Assembly: GCA_947464515.1 (NCBI GenBank) | Contig: CANHXF010000010.1 | Coordinates: 1-18,384, forward strand | Length of the DNA: 18,384 bases | Reading direction: 5' to 3' | Origin: Flavobacteriales bacterium | GTDB taxonomy: Bacteria > Bacteroidota > Bacteroidia > NS11-12g > UBA955 | In this document: positions 1 to 8,000 of the stretch, piece by piece | Layout: every line of letters begins with the position of its first letter | How positions within the stretch are numbered: the stretch's first letter is position 1 | Notes under the pieces: generated by a model | The model's database searches: none | Told to the model about the DNA's origin: nothing | What the model saw: only the letters and a program-made list of their open reading frames with translations | Translations under genes and position numbers: made by a program

Positions 1-1089
1 CTCCGCACTGTCAATCTCGCCTTTGGCTTTCGCCTTAACTGCGGAGTCCAAGAAGCCATTGACATCTTCAGGGAAAAGGATAATGTCGTTACCGGCTTTG
101 AGTGCCAACAAAGCGACATCGGCTGGGCTACCCATTTTCGCCACGCCCTTCATGTTTAAGGCATCGGTGATAATTAAGCCTTGAAAACCTAGGTCTTGTC
201 GGAGCCATTTTTTGACAAAATACGGCGAAATGGAGCAGGGCAATTTTGATGTATCGATGCTCGGAATCCGAAGGTGGGCGACCATCACAGAGGCTACACC
301 TTGTCTAATTTGTTTGGTAAATGGAGGAAGATCGATTTGCTCAATGTCTGATTTACTCTTTAATACAACGGGTAAATCCAAATGAGAATCTGTTTTGGTA
401 TCGCCATGTCCAGGAAAGTGTTTTGCCGATGCAAGTACGCCACCGGTTTGAAGTCCTTCTGTTAATCCGCTAGCAATAGTAGAAACTTCTTCTGCGTTTG
501 ATCCAAAGCTTCTAAATCCGATGATGGGGTTATTGAGTTCGGTATTTACATCCACGGAAGGGGTGAAATTGATGTGAATGCCCAATCGTTTGCACTGCGC
601 AGCCATCGACAAGCCCATTTGATACGCTAGCTGTCGGTTTCGCGTCGCACCCAGCGTGAGTTGAAAAGGAAACTTCTCCATTCCTGTCAAACGCATCGCC
701 GGACCCCATTCACCATCGATGCCGATTAAAAGGGGTATGGCGGATTCTTGCTGGTAATAATTGGTTTGGTAGATTTCGTTAAGGGGGCTGCCTTGGAAGA
801 AAATGATGCCTCCAACGCCCAATTCTCGTATTTGATACAGTAACGATTTTTGAAACTTTGCTGAATCAAGGGGTTCGTCGATGAGCGCCTCTCTCGACCA
901 GGCTGGTACCATGAGTGTTTGAGCCAATTGTTGTTTAAATGTAAGGGAAGCGGCTAATTTCTCGGCAAAAGCAAGCCCTTCTTGGCTATGGTAAAATCCA
1001 TTTCGGAAATCTATTTTTGATTGAGCATGTATTTCAAATGGATTAAATCCAACGAAACAAAGCAATGCCAACAACCAATTCCTTACCAT
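1..1089 (-). CDS. Glycoside hydrolase family 3 protein (NagZ-like beta-N-acetylhexosaminidase), partial at left edge
   Basis: The first 363 codons are present; the rest lies beyond the left edge, so no stop is visible. Residues 1-22 form a signal peptide (MVRNW, hydrophobic core, cut near HAQ|S), so the enzyme acts outside the cytoplasm. A GH3 N-terminal barrel follows. The motif KHFPGHGDT begins at residue 223 and continues to D234-S-H236, the Asp-His dyad that serves as acid/base in NagZ-type enzymes. The segment ITDALNMKGV places the predicted nucleophile at Asp309. NagZ-type GH3 enzymes release N-acetylglucosamine from peptidoglycan fragments or other glycans; this is the likely activity, inferred from motifs only. 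Bacteroidota often fuse this barrel to a serine hydrolase (beta-lactamase-like) domain, which would lie off the window. An in-frame ATG nine codons upstream (at 1116) is an alternative start, but the start at 1089 gives a more normal signal peptide. Confidence 0.88.
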   Translation of the reverse strand, partial: MVRNWLLALLCFVGFNPFEIHAQSKIDFRNGFYHSQEGLAFAEKLAASLTFKQQLAQTLMVPAWSREALIDEPLDSAKFQKSLLYQIRELGVGGIIFFQGSPLNEIYQTNYYQQESAIPLLIGIDGEWGPAMRLTGMEKFPFQLTLGATRNRQLAYQMGLSMAAQCKRLGIHINFTPSVDVNTELNNPIIGFRSFGSNAEEVSTIASGLTEGLQTGGVLASAKHFPGHGDTKTDSHLDLPVVLKSKSDIEQIDLPPFTKQIRQGVASVMVAHLRIPSIDTSKLPCSISPYFVKKWLRQDLGFQGLIITDALNMKGVAKMGSPADVALLALKAGNDIILFPEDVNGFLDSAVKAKAKGEIDSAE

Positions 1090-1273
1090 CTTACAAATCA
1101 ACGAAATCCCAACCATTGTATTTTATTAATTTCTCCCGAGGGTTGTGGAAAACAATGGTTTACTTTGCGATATTGCGCATCAATAAAAAAATGTAATTGC
1201 CAAGCCACGAAATAGATTTTTTATATGTCTAAAGGGGGCATCAAGCAATTGACAATGTGTTTATGGATATCGA

Positions 1274-1810
1274 ATGACGGAGAAAGAACTGGTAGAAGGA
1301 TGTATTCGCGAGGATCGTATTTGCCAGCGCGAACTTTGGGATCGATACTCAAAAAAACTCATGTCGTTGTGTTTGCGATACTGTAATAGCCAAGAAGAAG
1401 CTGAAGACGCCCTCATGGAAGCCTACGTAAAAATATACGACAACCTAAAGAATTTCCGGTTCCAAAGTTCATTGGAAACTTGGATGCGTAGGGTTTCGGT
1501 GAATTTATGTATTAATAAAATCAGGGCACGGAAGCACATTTGGACGTCGATCTCTGACGATGAATATCGAATTGGTTTTAAGGATGATGCATTTGATAAT
1601 TTACAGGTTCAGCACATCATGAAAATGGTTGAGGCTTTGCCGGTAGGGTATCGAACCGTATTTAATTTATATGCAATTGAGGGGTACAACCACAAAGATA
1701 TTAGTGAGATGTTGGGGATTGATGAGGGGACAAGTCGTTCGCAGTTTGCGAAAGCTCGTAAGGCATTACAAATTCAAATAGATAAATCGGAAGGAGGGGC
1801 GCAAGCTTAA
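1274..1810 (+). CDS. RNA polymerase ECF-type sigma factor
   Basis: A 178-residue sigma-70 family protein with only regions 2 and 4, the ECF layout. Region 2 covers about residues 20-85: RYSKKLMSLCLRYC, then the acidic EEAEDALMEAYVKIY helix that contacts core polymerase, then the SSLETWMRRVSVNL -10 recognition part. Region 4 covers about residues 120-172, with VEALPVGYRTVFNLYAIEGY followed by the helix-turn-helix HKDISEMLGIDEGTSRSQFAKAR that reads the -35 element. ECF factors direct polymerase to a small regulon when released by a partner anti-sigma factor. The next gene starts 5 bases after this stop and encodes a membrane protein with an anti-sigma-like N-terminus, so the two probably form a regulatory pair. 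The regulon is not known. No convincing Bacteroidota promoter was found in the 184 bases upstream. Confidence 0.93.
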   Translation: MTEKELVEGCIREDRICQRELWDRYSKKLMSLCLRYCNSQEEAEDALMEAYVKIYDNLKNFRFQSSLETWMRRVSVNLCINKIRARKHIWTSISDDEYRIGFKDDAFDNLQVQHIMKMVEALPVGYRTVFNLYAIEGYNHKDISEMLGIDEGTSRSQFAKARKALQIQIDKSEGGAQA

Positions 1811-1815
1811 TCGTG

Positions 1816-3183
1816 ATGGAAGAAAATCGTTTCAACCAAACTTTAAGAGACAAATTCCAAGATCTCGAATCGCCTTTCAACGATCGTGTCACTTTTGAGG
1901 CGGTAATGAAGAAGCGCGAGAAAAAGAAACGCCGCGTTATCTTCTGGTTGCCATCAGTTGCAGTTGTTGCAGGATTGTTTTTGTCGGCTGGCTTAGGTTA
2001 CATGTTACTTTCTGATTCTAATTCCGCGGTAAAATCACCACAAGTTTCATTGAAACAAGTGGTCGTTAAACCCAATAAGAAGTCATTTGCCAAGAATCAA
2101 AACGAAAAGTCTGAGTCGATTCAAGGCGCAGGAATTTATCGTGAAAATATTTCATCGAATAACACCAGCGCTAGATCACGTAAAGCTTCTAATGCTGTTA
2201 ATTCTCAAATTCTTGCTCCCAATAATGAAATCCTTACAACCAACTCGTTGGAAGGGAATTTCCTGAAGGCTGAACTACCATCAATAAACGCTCCAGTGAA
2301 TGTCGTTGAAGAAGCCGCTGCGGCGAGGATATCGTCAATAGATAAATCAGTTGACGCGAACTTGGTCGACATGATTCATAATGCGGAGAATCAATTGATG
2401 TACTGCGATCCGCGTGGCATTTATCCTGTTTCGATCGGGATGAGTAAGATGAAAGAAGAGTTCATCGAAATTCCTGAGGGAGAATACGAAAAGGCTTGGG
2501 ACCCTGCAAGATATCGCTCTAAGTGGTATGGTGAAATGGGGGCGACTACTGGCAGTAAAGTCATTGTGGATTTCGACAATAAAAATGCGTTAAGTGTTTT
2601 GGGAACTATGTACCATGCCAATTATCAAGGCCTGATTTTGAGGGATTTGGGTAATGGAATTATGTTGGGTACAGGAATTAGCTACGGAGAATGGATTGGG
2701 AATGGAGAGTGGCAATTGACTCAATCCGAGCGCAAGATACTCATTGATTCATACGATTTGGTGGTGATGATTCCTCCCGTTCAAACGGTTAGAGTGTACG
2801 ATACCTCCGAAGTTATTGATGTAAAACTTACTACAGGCGATATTCAATACAAAATCGACAAGGTGAGTTTGCCTTTGGCGATGCGATATAATTTGATGTT
2901 AGGCAAAGTGGCTTGGCGATTGGCAGCACAATTGAATCCCGGTATCACAACAAAAACAACGGGCGATTACTTCACAAAAACCGAATACCATTCAATTTCA
3001 CAACAAAGAATGTTTTGTATGGATGCGAAGTTGGCATTTGGACCGAGTTTCGCACTTTCTACCGATTGGACATTAGTGCTTGAACCCAATGCGATGTTGC
3101 ATTCGTTCTATGATAAATCAGGGAAGCGTACTTACAGTAAAATACTGACCGGTTTCGGAATGACGGTTGTCCGTAAGTTTTAA
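1816..3183 (+). CDS. Putative anti-sigma membrane protein with C-terminal beta-barrel-like domain
   Basis: I prefer the ATG at 1816 over the GTG directly before it (1813); this gives 455 residues. Residues 1-40 are short, charged and predicted cytosolic, ending in the basic run KKREKKKRR. Residues 41-65 form one transmembrane helix (VIFWLPSVAVVAGLFLSAGL). Residues about 66-200 are rich in Ser, Asn, Ala and Lys and look like a flexible periplasmic linker. From about residue 236 to the end, alternating hydrophobic strands (for example VAWRLAAQLNPGI, KLAFGPSFALS, WTLVLEPNAML) resemble the outer-membrane beta-barrel domains common in Bacteroidota, and the last residue is Phe, as in BAM beta-signals. 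It lies 5 bases after the sigma gene. Inferred role: the N-terminus holds the sigma factor and the far domain senses envelope state. No family name can be confirmed from sequence reading alone. Confidence 0.7.
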   Translation: MEENRFNQTLRDKFQDLESPFNDRVTFEAVMKKREKKKRRVIFWLPSVAVVAGLFLSAGLGYMLLSDSNSAVKSPQVSLKQVVVKPNKKSFAKNQNEKSESIQGAGIYRENISSNNTSARSRKASNAVNSQILAPNNEILTTNSLEGNFLKAELPSINAPVNVVEEAAAARISSIDKSVDANLVDMIHNAENQLMYCDPRGIYPVSIGMSKMKEEFIEIPEGEYEKAWDPARYRSKWYGEMGATTGSKVIVDFDNKNALSVLGTMYHANYQGLILRDLGNGIMLGTGISYGEWIGNGEWQLTQSERKILIDSYDLVVMIPPVQTVRVYDTSEVIDVKLTTGDIQYKIDKVSLPLAMRYNLMLGKVAWRLAAQLNPGITTKTTGDYFTKTEYHSISQQRMFCMDAKLAFGPSFALSTDWTLVLEPNAMLHSFYDKSGKRTYSKILTGFGMTVVRKF

Positions 3184-3239
3184 AATTATCAAACTAACAC
3201 CCCAATTGATTCAGGGTTAAGTAATTGGTAGATTTCGGA

Positions 3240-4301
3240 TTAAACCGATTCGTTCCACTCAAAAACATCTTCTGACTCACCCAATCGAACTGCATCGAGC
3301 CAGTTTTTTATGCTGTCTGACACGGCAGAATCACCTTGGTCGAGTACTTCGAAGTAGGTACCTTGATGTCCAAAACCTTGTATTTTGATCAATGTAGCTG
3401 CCGTACCGGTAATGAAAATCTCTTTTAATGTGCCTGCATTCAACTGCTCTTTGAGTTCATTAACCGAAAGGTTTCGCTCGGTTACCGGATGGCCTAAATG
3501 GGTCAATCCTTTGATGACACTGTCTCTAGTAATACCCGAAAGCAGCGTGCTACCCAATGCTGGCGTGACGATTTCGTTTTCGAAAACGGCGAATAGGTTG
3601 GTGGTTCCTGTTTCTTCCACCAACGTGTGGGTCAAGGGGTCGGTCCACAATACCTGGTCATAACCTTCCTTTTGGGCTTGCAGGGTAGGGTACATCGCAC
3701 CGCCATAATTTCCTGCGCATTTGGTAAAACCTACACCGCCTGGAGCCGCTCGAGAGAATTCTTCTTCTACTTTAACTTTAAGAGCCTTGGTATAGTATGG
3801 GCCAACTGGGCAACAGAAAATGGCGAAAATGTAATGCTCAGAGGGTTTTACACCAATAAAATCGTCAGTGGCAAACATAAAAGGCCTGATATACAATGAA
3901 CCCCCTTCGGTATTGGGAATCCATGCAGAATCAATGGAAATGAGCTTTTTTAATCCGTCCATAAATAGGTCTTCTGGAACGCTTGGCATGACCATTCTTT
4001 CAGCGGATCGGTTTAATCTTTTGGCATTTTCCCTTGGTCTGAAGAGCATGGGCTTGCCGGTTTTTTTGTTGATAAATGCCTTCATTCCCTCAAAAATCGA
4101 CTGCCCGTAATGGATAGCGCTGGTTGCTGGACTCAATGATAGCGGGCCATAAGGGACAATTCTAGGGTTCGTCCAGGTAGTGCCATCCCAATTTGCCAAG
4201 AACATGTGGTCGGTGAAAATTTTACCAAAACCGATATTTTCTGGATCAAATTGATCAATTCTACTATTTTGTGTTTTTTCAATTGTAATTTCGACACTCA
4301 T
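3240..4301 (-). CDS. ilvE: Branched-chain-amino-acid aminotransferase
   Basis: This is a 353-residue fold-type IV PLP enzyme that interconverts Leu, Ile or Val plus 2-oxoglutarate with the branched 2-oxo acids plus glutamate; it acts in the cytosol. The layout is that of the longer BCAT group shared with eukaryotes. HYGQSIFEGMKAF (from residue 64) is the N-domain active-site segment, YIRPFMFATDD (from 137) lines the pocket, GFTKCAGNYGGA (from 191) carries the PLP-binding Lys194, and EETGTTNLF plus GTAAT bind the cofactor phosphate region. Length is normal for the family. The ATG at 4301 is chosen; upstream in-frame TTG codons are less likely, and a TAATTTTG element sits 7-14 bases before this ATG. 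The gene diverges from a small unknown gene and converges with the sigma-linked membrane protein. No other leucine or valine biosynthesis gene is nearby. Confidence 0.95.
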   Translation of the reverse strand: MSVEITIEKTQNSRIDQFDPENIGFGKIFTDHMFLANWDGTTWTNPRIVPYGPLSLSPATSAIHYGQSIFEGMKAFINKKTGKPMLFRPRENAKRLNRSAERMVMPSVPEDLFMDGLKKLISIDSAWIPNTEGGSLYIRPFMFATDDFIGVKPSEHYIFAIFCCPVGPYYTKALKVKVEEEFSRAAPGGVGFTKCAGNYGGAMYPTLQAQKEGYDQVLWTDPLTHTLVEETGTTNLFAVFENEIVTPALGSTLLSGITRDSVIKGLTHLGHPVTERNLSVNELKEQLNAGTLKEIFITGTAATLIKIQGFGHQGTYFEVLDQGDSAVSDSIKNWLDAVRLGESEDVFEWNESV

Positions 4302-4307
4302 CAAATA

Positions 4308-4315
4308 CAAAATTA
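4308..4315 (-). promoter_or_regulatory. Possible -7 promoter element of ilvE
   Basis: The minus strand reads TAATTTTG, a full match to the Bacteroidota -7 consensus TAnnTTTG. It ends only 6 bases before the ilvE ATG, so transcription would begin at or almost at the start codon. No TTG lies at the usual 17-23 base spacing upstream, which weakens the call; the AT-rich context makes a chance match possible. Confidence 0.35.
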
Positions 4316-4332
4316 ATCCAATTTCAATCGCT

Positions 4333-4863
4333 ATGTCAGAAAATCACCAATTTGTTGAAAATCCTTTGCATCTAACCGATATCTTTTCTGGGGGTGTGTA
4401 TTATTTTAAGGAGGAAGTGGTAGCTGAATCTGAGTCGTTGGTTGTTGGTGAATCTGTAGTTGTGAATCCCAATTTAGAAGAAGGAATGATACAGTTATCA
4501 ATTATCAATTTATTTTTTGATCAGCGCGATGAGCAATTTTCATCGGAAATCAATTTGGCATACACCAAACTTATGTCGGCCGTAAAAATCAATCAAGAAT
4601 CTGTAATTCCGGAAGATATTGAGAAAGTGTATTCGATAGGGAGTGTGTCTTATTCGCCCGAGATTTTGGGGGATTGCTTGGCCCCGGTAATTTTTGTTTG
4701 GACGGACCTTGAAATTGCGGGAGTGCCTGGCCTTTATGGCGTGAAACCCACGGAAAGAGGTGTGATGCTAAGATTTCCTGCCTTTACAAGTATGTGCGAT
4801 AGTAAAGAGCAAAAAATGAAGGTTTGGCAGACGATGCAGCAAGTATTGAAATTCGGGAAATAA
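4333..4863 (+). CDS. Uncharacterised 176-residue protein
   Basis: I do not recognise this protein with confidence. It has no signal peptide and no membrane segment, so it is probably cytosolic. The N-terminal ~60 residues are acidic. The C-terminal ~100 residues run: an AYTKLMSAVKI helix, a DIEKVYSIG segment, a hydrophobic APVIFVWTD strand, GLYGVKPTERG, a VMLRFPAFTSM strand, and the final helix KMKVWQTMQQVLKF. This order (helix, strand, strand ending in a Pro, then K-x-x-x-W-x-x-x-Q) resembles the small HolD-like (DNA polymerase III psi subunit / uracil-DNA glycosylase fold) proteins seen in Bacteroidota, where the residue before the final helix follows a PSL-like turn. That is a weak layout match only. 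Its ATG lies 31 bases from the divergent ilvE ATG, so the promoters must overlap the neighbouring gene starts. A 177-base gap separates it from the next gene. Confidence 0.75.
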   Translation: MSENHQFVENPLHLTDIFSGGVYYFKEEVVAESESLVVGESVVVNPNLEEGMIQLSIINLFFDQRDEQFSSEINLAYTKLMSAVKINQESVIPEDIEKVYSIGSVSYSPEILGDCLAPVIFVWTDLEIAGVPGLYGVKPTERGVMLRFPAFTSMCDSKEQKMKVWQTMQQVLKFGK

Positions 4864-4940
4864 TTCCGGCATTTTTTCTAATAATCGTGTGCATTTGAAG
4901 GCCACAAATCACTTAGATATGGTGTCTTTCTATTTGTTGA

Positions 4941-5026
4941 TTGGTTTTCAAGGCATTTTGTTAACTTTTTGTTGCGATAAATGCAAAAAGTTATTCTTGA
5001 AATCTTTCATTAAATAATTAGATTCG
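4941..5026 (+). promoter_or_regulatory. Candidate promoters of the large secreted protein gene
   Basis: Two overlapping near-matches to the Bacteroidota promoter lie in the 177-base gap. The first is TTG (4941-4943), 18 bases, then TAACTTTT (4962-4969). The second is TTG (4997-4999), 19 bases, then TAGATTCG (5019-5026). Each differs from TAnnTTTG at one conserved position. Spacing is right in both, but neither is perfect. The rest of the gap is AT-rich with no clear hairpin. Confidence 0.35.
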
Positions 5027-5040
5027 TAAAATACAATAGT

Positions 5041-8000
5041 ATGGTAAAACGATTACTATCAATCCTTGGGAAATACAATGTCAAACATCTTTTGGTGTTA
5101 TTGGTATTGTTTGTCTCTAGTCAGCAAACGCTGAAGGCCGACCACGTAATGGGGGCAGACATGAGCTACGTTTGTTTGGGTAGTGGAAAGTATAAACTGA
5201 TTATTAAGTTTTATAGAGATTGTAGGGGTGCAGCGGCTCCACCGAGTTGGAGTTTGTTGTATTGGTATGCTGGTAATAATCAGGGTATGTCGACAAGTAG
5301 ATATTCGCTGGGAATGACGCGTACAGGAATCAGGGACATTACCCCGCGTTGTTCCACCGCAAATAGTCCTTGTAGTCCAACAAATACAAACTATACGGGT
5401 GATGGAGTAGAGGAGCATACATATGAGGCGAGTTTTGATATCTCTAAGGCGCCTTTCACAGGTTTGGGAATAGGAACTACTTATTGTGATCTGACATTTG
5501 CTTACAACCAGTGTTGTAGAAATGCAGCGATTACAACGGGTGCTACATGGGCTGATTTCTGGACAACAGCAACAATTAATGTTTGCAACATAAACAAGTC
5601 AAAGAATAAGTGTAATACTTCGCCTACGTTATCGAATGTGCCAATCGGATATGCGTGTTGTAACCAGGCTTACTATTACAACAATGGTGCGATTGACACA
5701 ATTGATTATGATTCTTTATCGTATTCAATGGCTGCGGCGTTGAGCGGTGTGCCCAATACTTCAGTTCCTTATACGTCGCCATATTCATATCAATATCCCG
5801 TTACGCCTTATTGTGTTCCGCCTACATCAATCAAATGTGCACCTAATACCAAGACGAAGCCGCCACGCGGATTTTCGATGGATACAGGTACTGGGGATTT
5901 GATTTTTACACCCACAAAATGTGATGAAGTTGCGGTTTTAGTTTTGGTAATAACGGAATGGCGGCGAGATACAAATAATGTCTGGCGATGGGTCGGGAAA
6001 ACGCGGCGTGATATGCAGATTGTCGTCAAAGACGACTGTGGTTACAACAATGCCCCTACGGTGGAAGGTCCATATTCTTACAAAGTATGTGAGGGAGAAA
6101 CGATAAAATTCAAAGTTTCTTCGGAAGATGAAACGTTTTCCCCTTATCAAAAAGTCCCTGATACCACAACAATGAAATGGAATAAAGGGATTCCAGGGGC
6201 AAAATTTACTATAGCTAAAAAGACCGATTGGCCAGAAAAGAGGAAGGCCTATGCTGATTTTGAGTGGACCCCCTCCGTTGGTATGGCGTCTGATGTTGCG
6301 TATTCATTTACCGTTACCGTGTCTGATGAACATTGTCCAAAGCCATCGACATCAATTCGCGCTTTTAAAGTAAAAGTGAATCCTAGGGCTTTTAGTAAGC
6401 GTACGTATACACAATTAAAATGTGGAAGATTTGCAATGGCTGCAACAGTTGGCGCATCATTCAAAGGGGTTCCATCATTTAAATGGAGTGTACGCGACAG
6501 TATGGGTAAAGGCGAGATTTTTTACAGTACCAAAAAATCCGATACAATGACGTTTTATAGGGGCGGTAAATACATCATCGTTCATACAGTTAATAATTCC
6601 GAAAACTGCCCAACGATTTACAGAGATACCGTTATTATCCCGGACCCGCCGCAGGTAGTCATGGCCAAGGCCGATACGTTTGCGTGTTTTGCCACCACAA
6701 TGAAGCTGAATGCAAATGTTCTGTTTGGCAAGGCGCCTTTCAAATACTATTGGACGCGTATCGTGAAGGATACGGGATCAAAGGCAGCATGGAAATCTGA
6801 GACACATGTATCTGGCGATACATTGCAAGTGTTGTCAATCCCAAACATTAATCGTGACTCTACATTGAGAATTAAGATCACGGATGGCGATGGTTGCATT
6901 TTCTATGATACCGCATCAATTTATGTCAAACCTTTACCCAAAGTAAGCTTGGGGCCAGATCAGCGAATTTGTACCTATGAAACAGTCACATTTGATGGTC
7001 AGAATGCCGATTCTGTTAAATATCTATGGAATTCTGGTGATACTACGCGTTTTGTAACCAAGAATGTGAAAGGGAAGTACATCGTGCGTGTGATGGAGAA
7101 AAAGTGGAAGTGTACCATGACCGATACTGTGGAATTGTTTGTAAATGATACAGTGAAAAGCAGGGCCGGTAATGATACTGTGATCTGTCATCAAAAGTCA
7201 ATCGAATTGACTGCATCTCACAAACCTGCAGCTCTGACGGGAGATTATACTTGGGTCGACATTACCGGCGCTAAAACCCTCGGAAATAATGCCAAATATT
7301 TGGTTACCCCGAAAAATACCAACGCTCCAAGTGGATTTGCTCAGTATTTTTATTATTCCTTGATGACCAAGGTGAATCAAAGTGGACATGAATGTCAGCA
7401 AATTGATACAATCAGAGTAAAAGTAAATACATTACCTGCAGTGAAATGGGATCCAAAACCTTTGAAAGCTCAGTGTTTTGTCTACGGTGATATTGAAGTG
7501 AACCCTTTCTTTAGCAAAGGAAAAGAAGTGAAAACTCGAATTTGGGCGTTTGAAAATAAAACTCCAAACAATGTAAATTCGAAACCAACCACTTCTACTG
7601 CCCCTGGTCCAGGATTTGCTAGAAACTATGTTGATTCGCTTACAACCGGACGACATTTGTTTAGAACGACGTTCTTGAATAATACGCAACTTCAGAATGG
7701 AAATAGTTTCCAGGCTAAAATTTATGCGGCCTATACCGATACCAATGGTTGTGTGAATATTGATAGTGTAATTCAAAGAATCAATGGTAACCCGATGGTT
7801 GATATTAGAGATAGTATTTTCTGTCAAGATTTGGGCTCAATCAAAATGGATCAAATCACGCTTAGGCCTAAAGTGAAAATTGGAATCAGGTTGGATTGGA
7901 CTGTTATGAAAAACGGAACACCGGGTGGCGTTGATCCCTCTAAGATTATTTCAAATGACAATCCCTTTGGAACTCCCGATTGGGTCTTTAGATTTGGTGA

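Noticed and set aside
1143..1167. TTG then TTACTTTG as a promoter for the sigma factor gene
   Set aside because: The spacing is only 14 bases, the second base of the -7 box is wrong, and the start codon is over 100 bases away.
1813..1815. GTG as start codon of the putative anti-sigma gene
   Set aside because: An ATG follows immediately in frame; the GTG adds one residue and no better ribosome site.
3202..3228. Inverted repeat CCAATT...AATTGG between the convergent membrane-protein gene and ilvE
   Set aside because: The stem is 6 pairs plus one wobble, is AT-rich, has a loop of over ten bases and no clear T-run follows on either strand. It is too weak to call a terminator.
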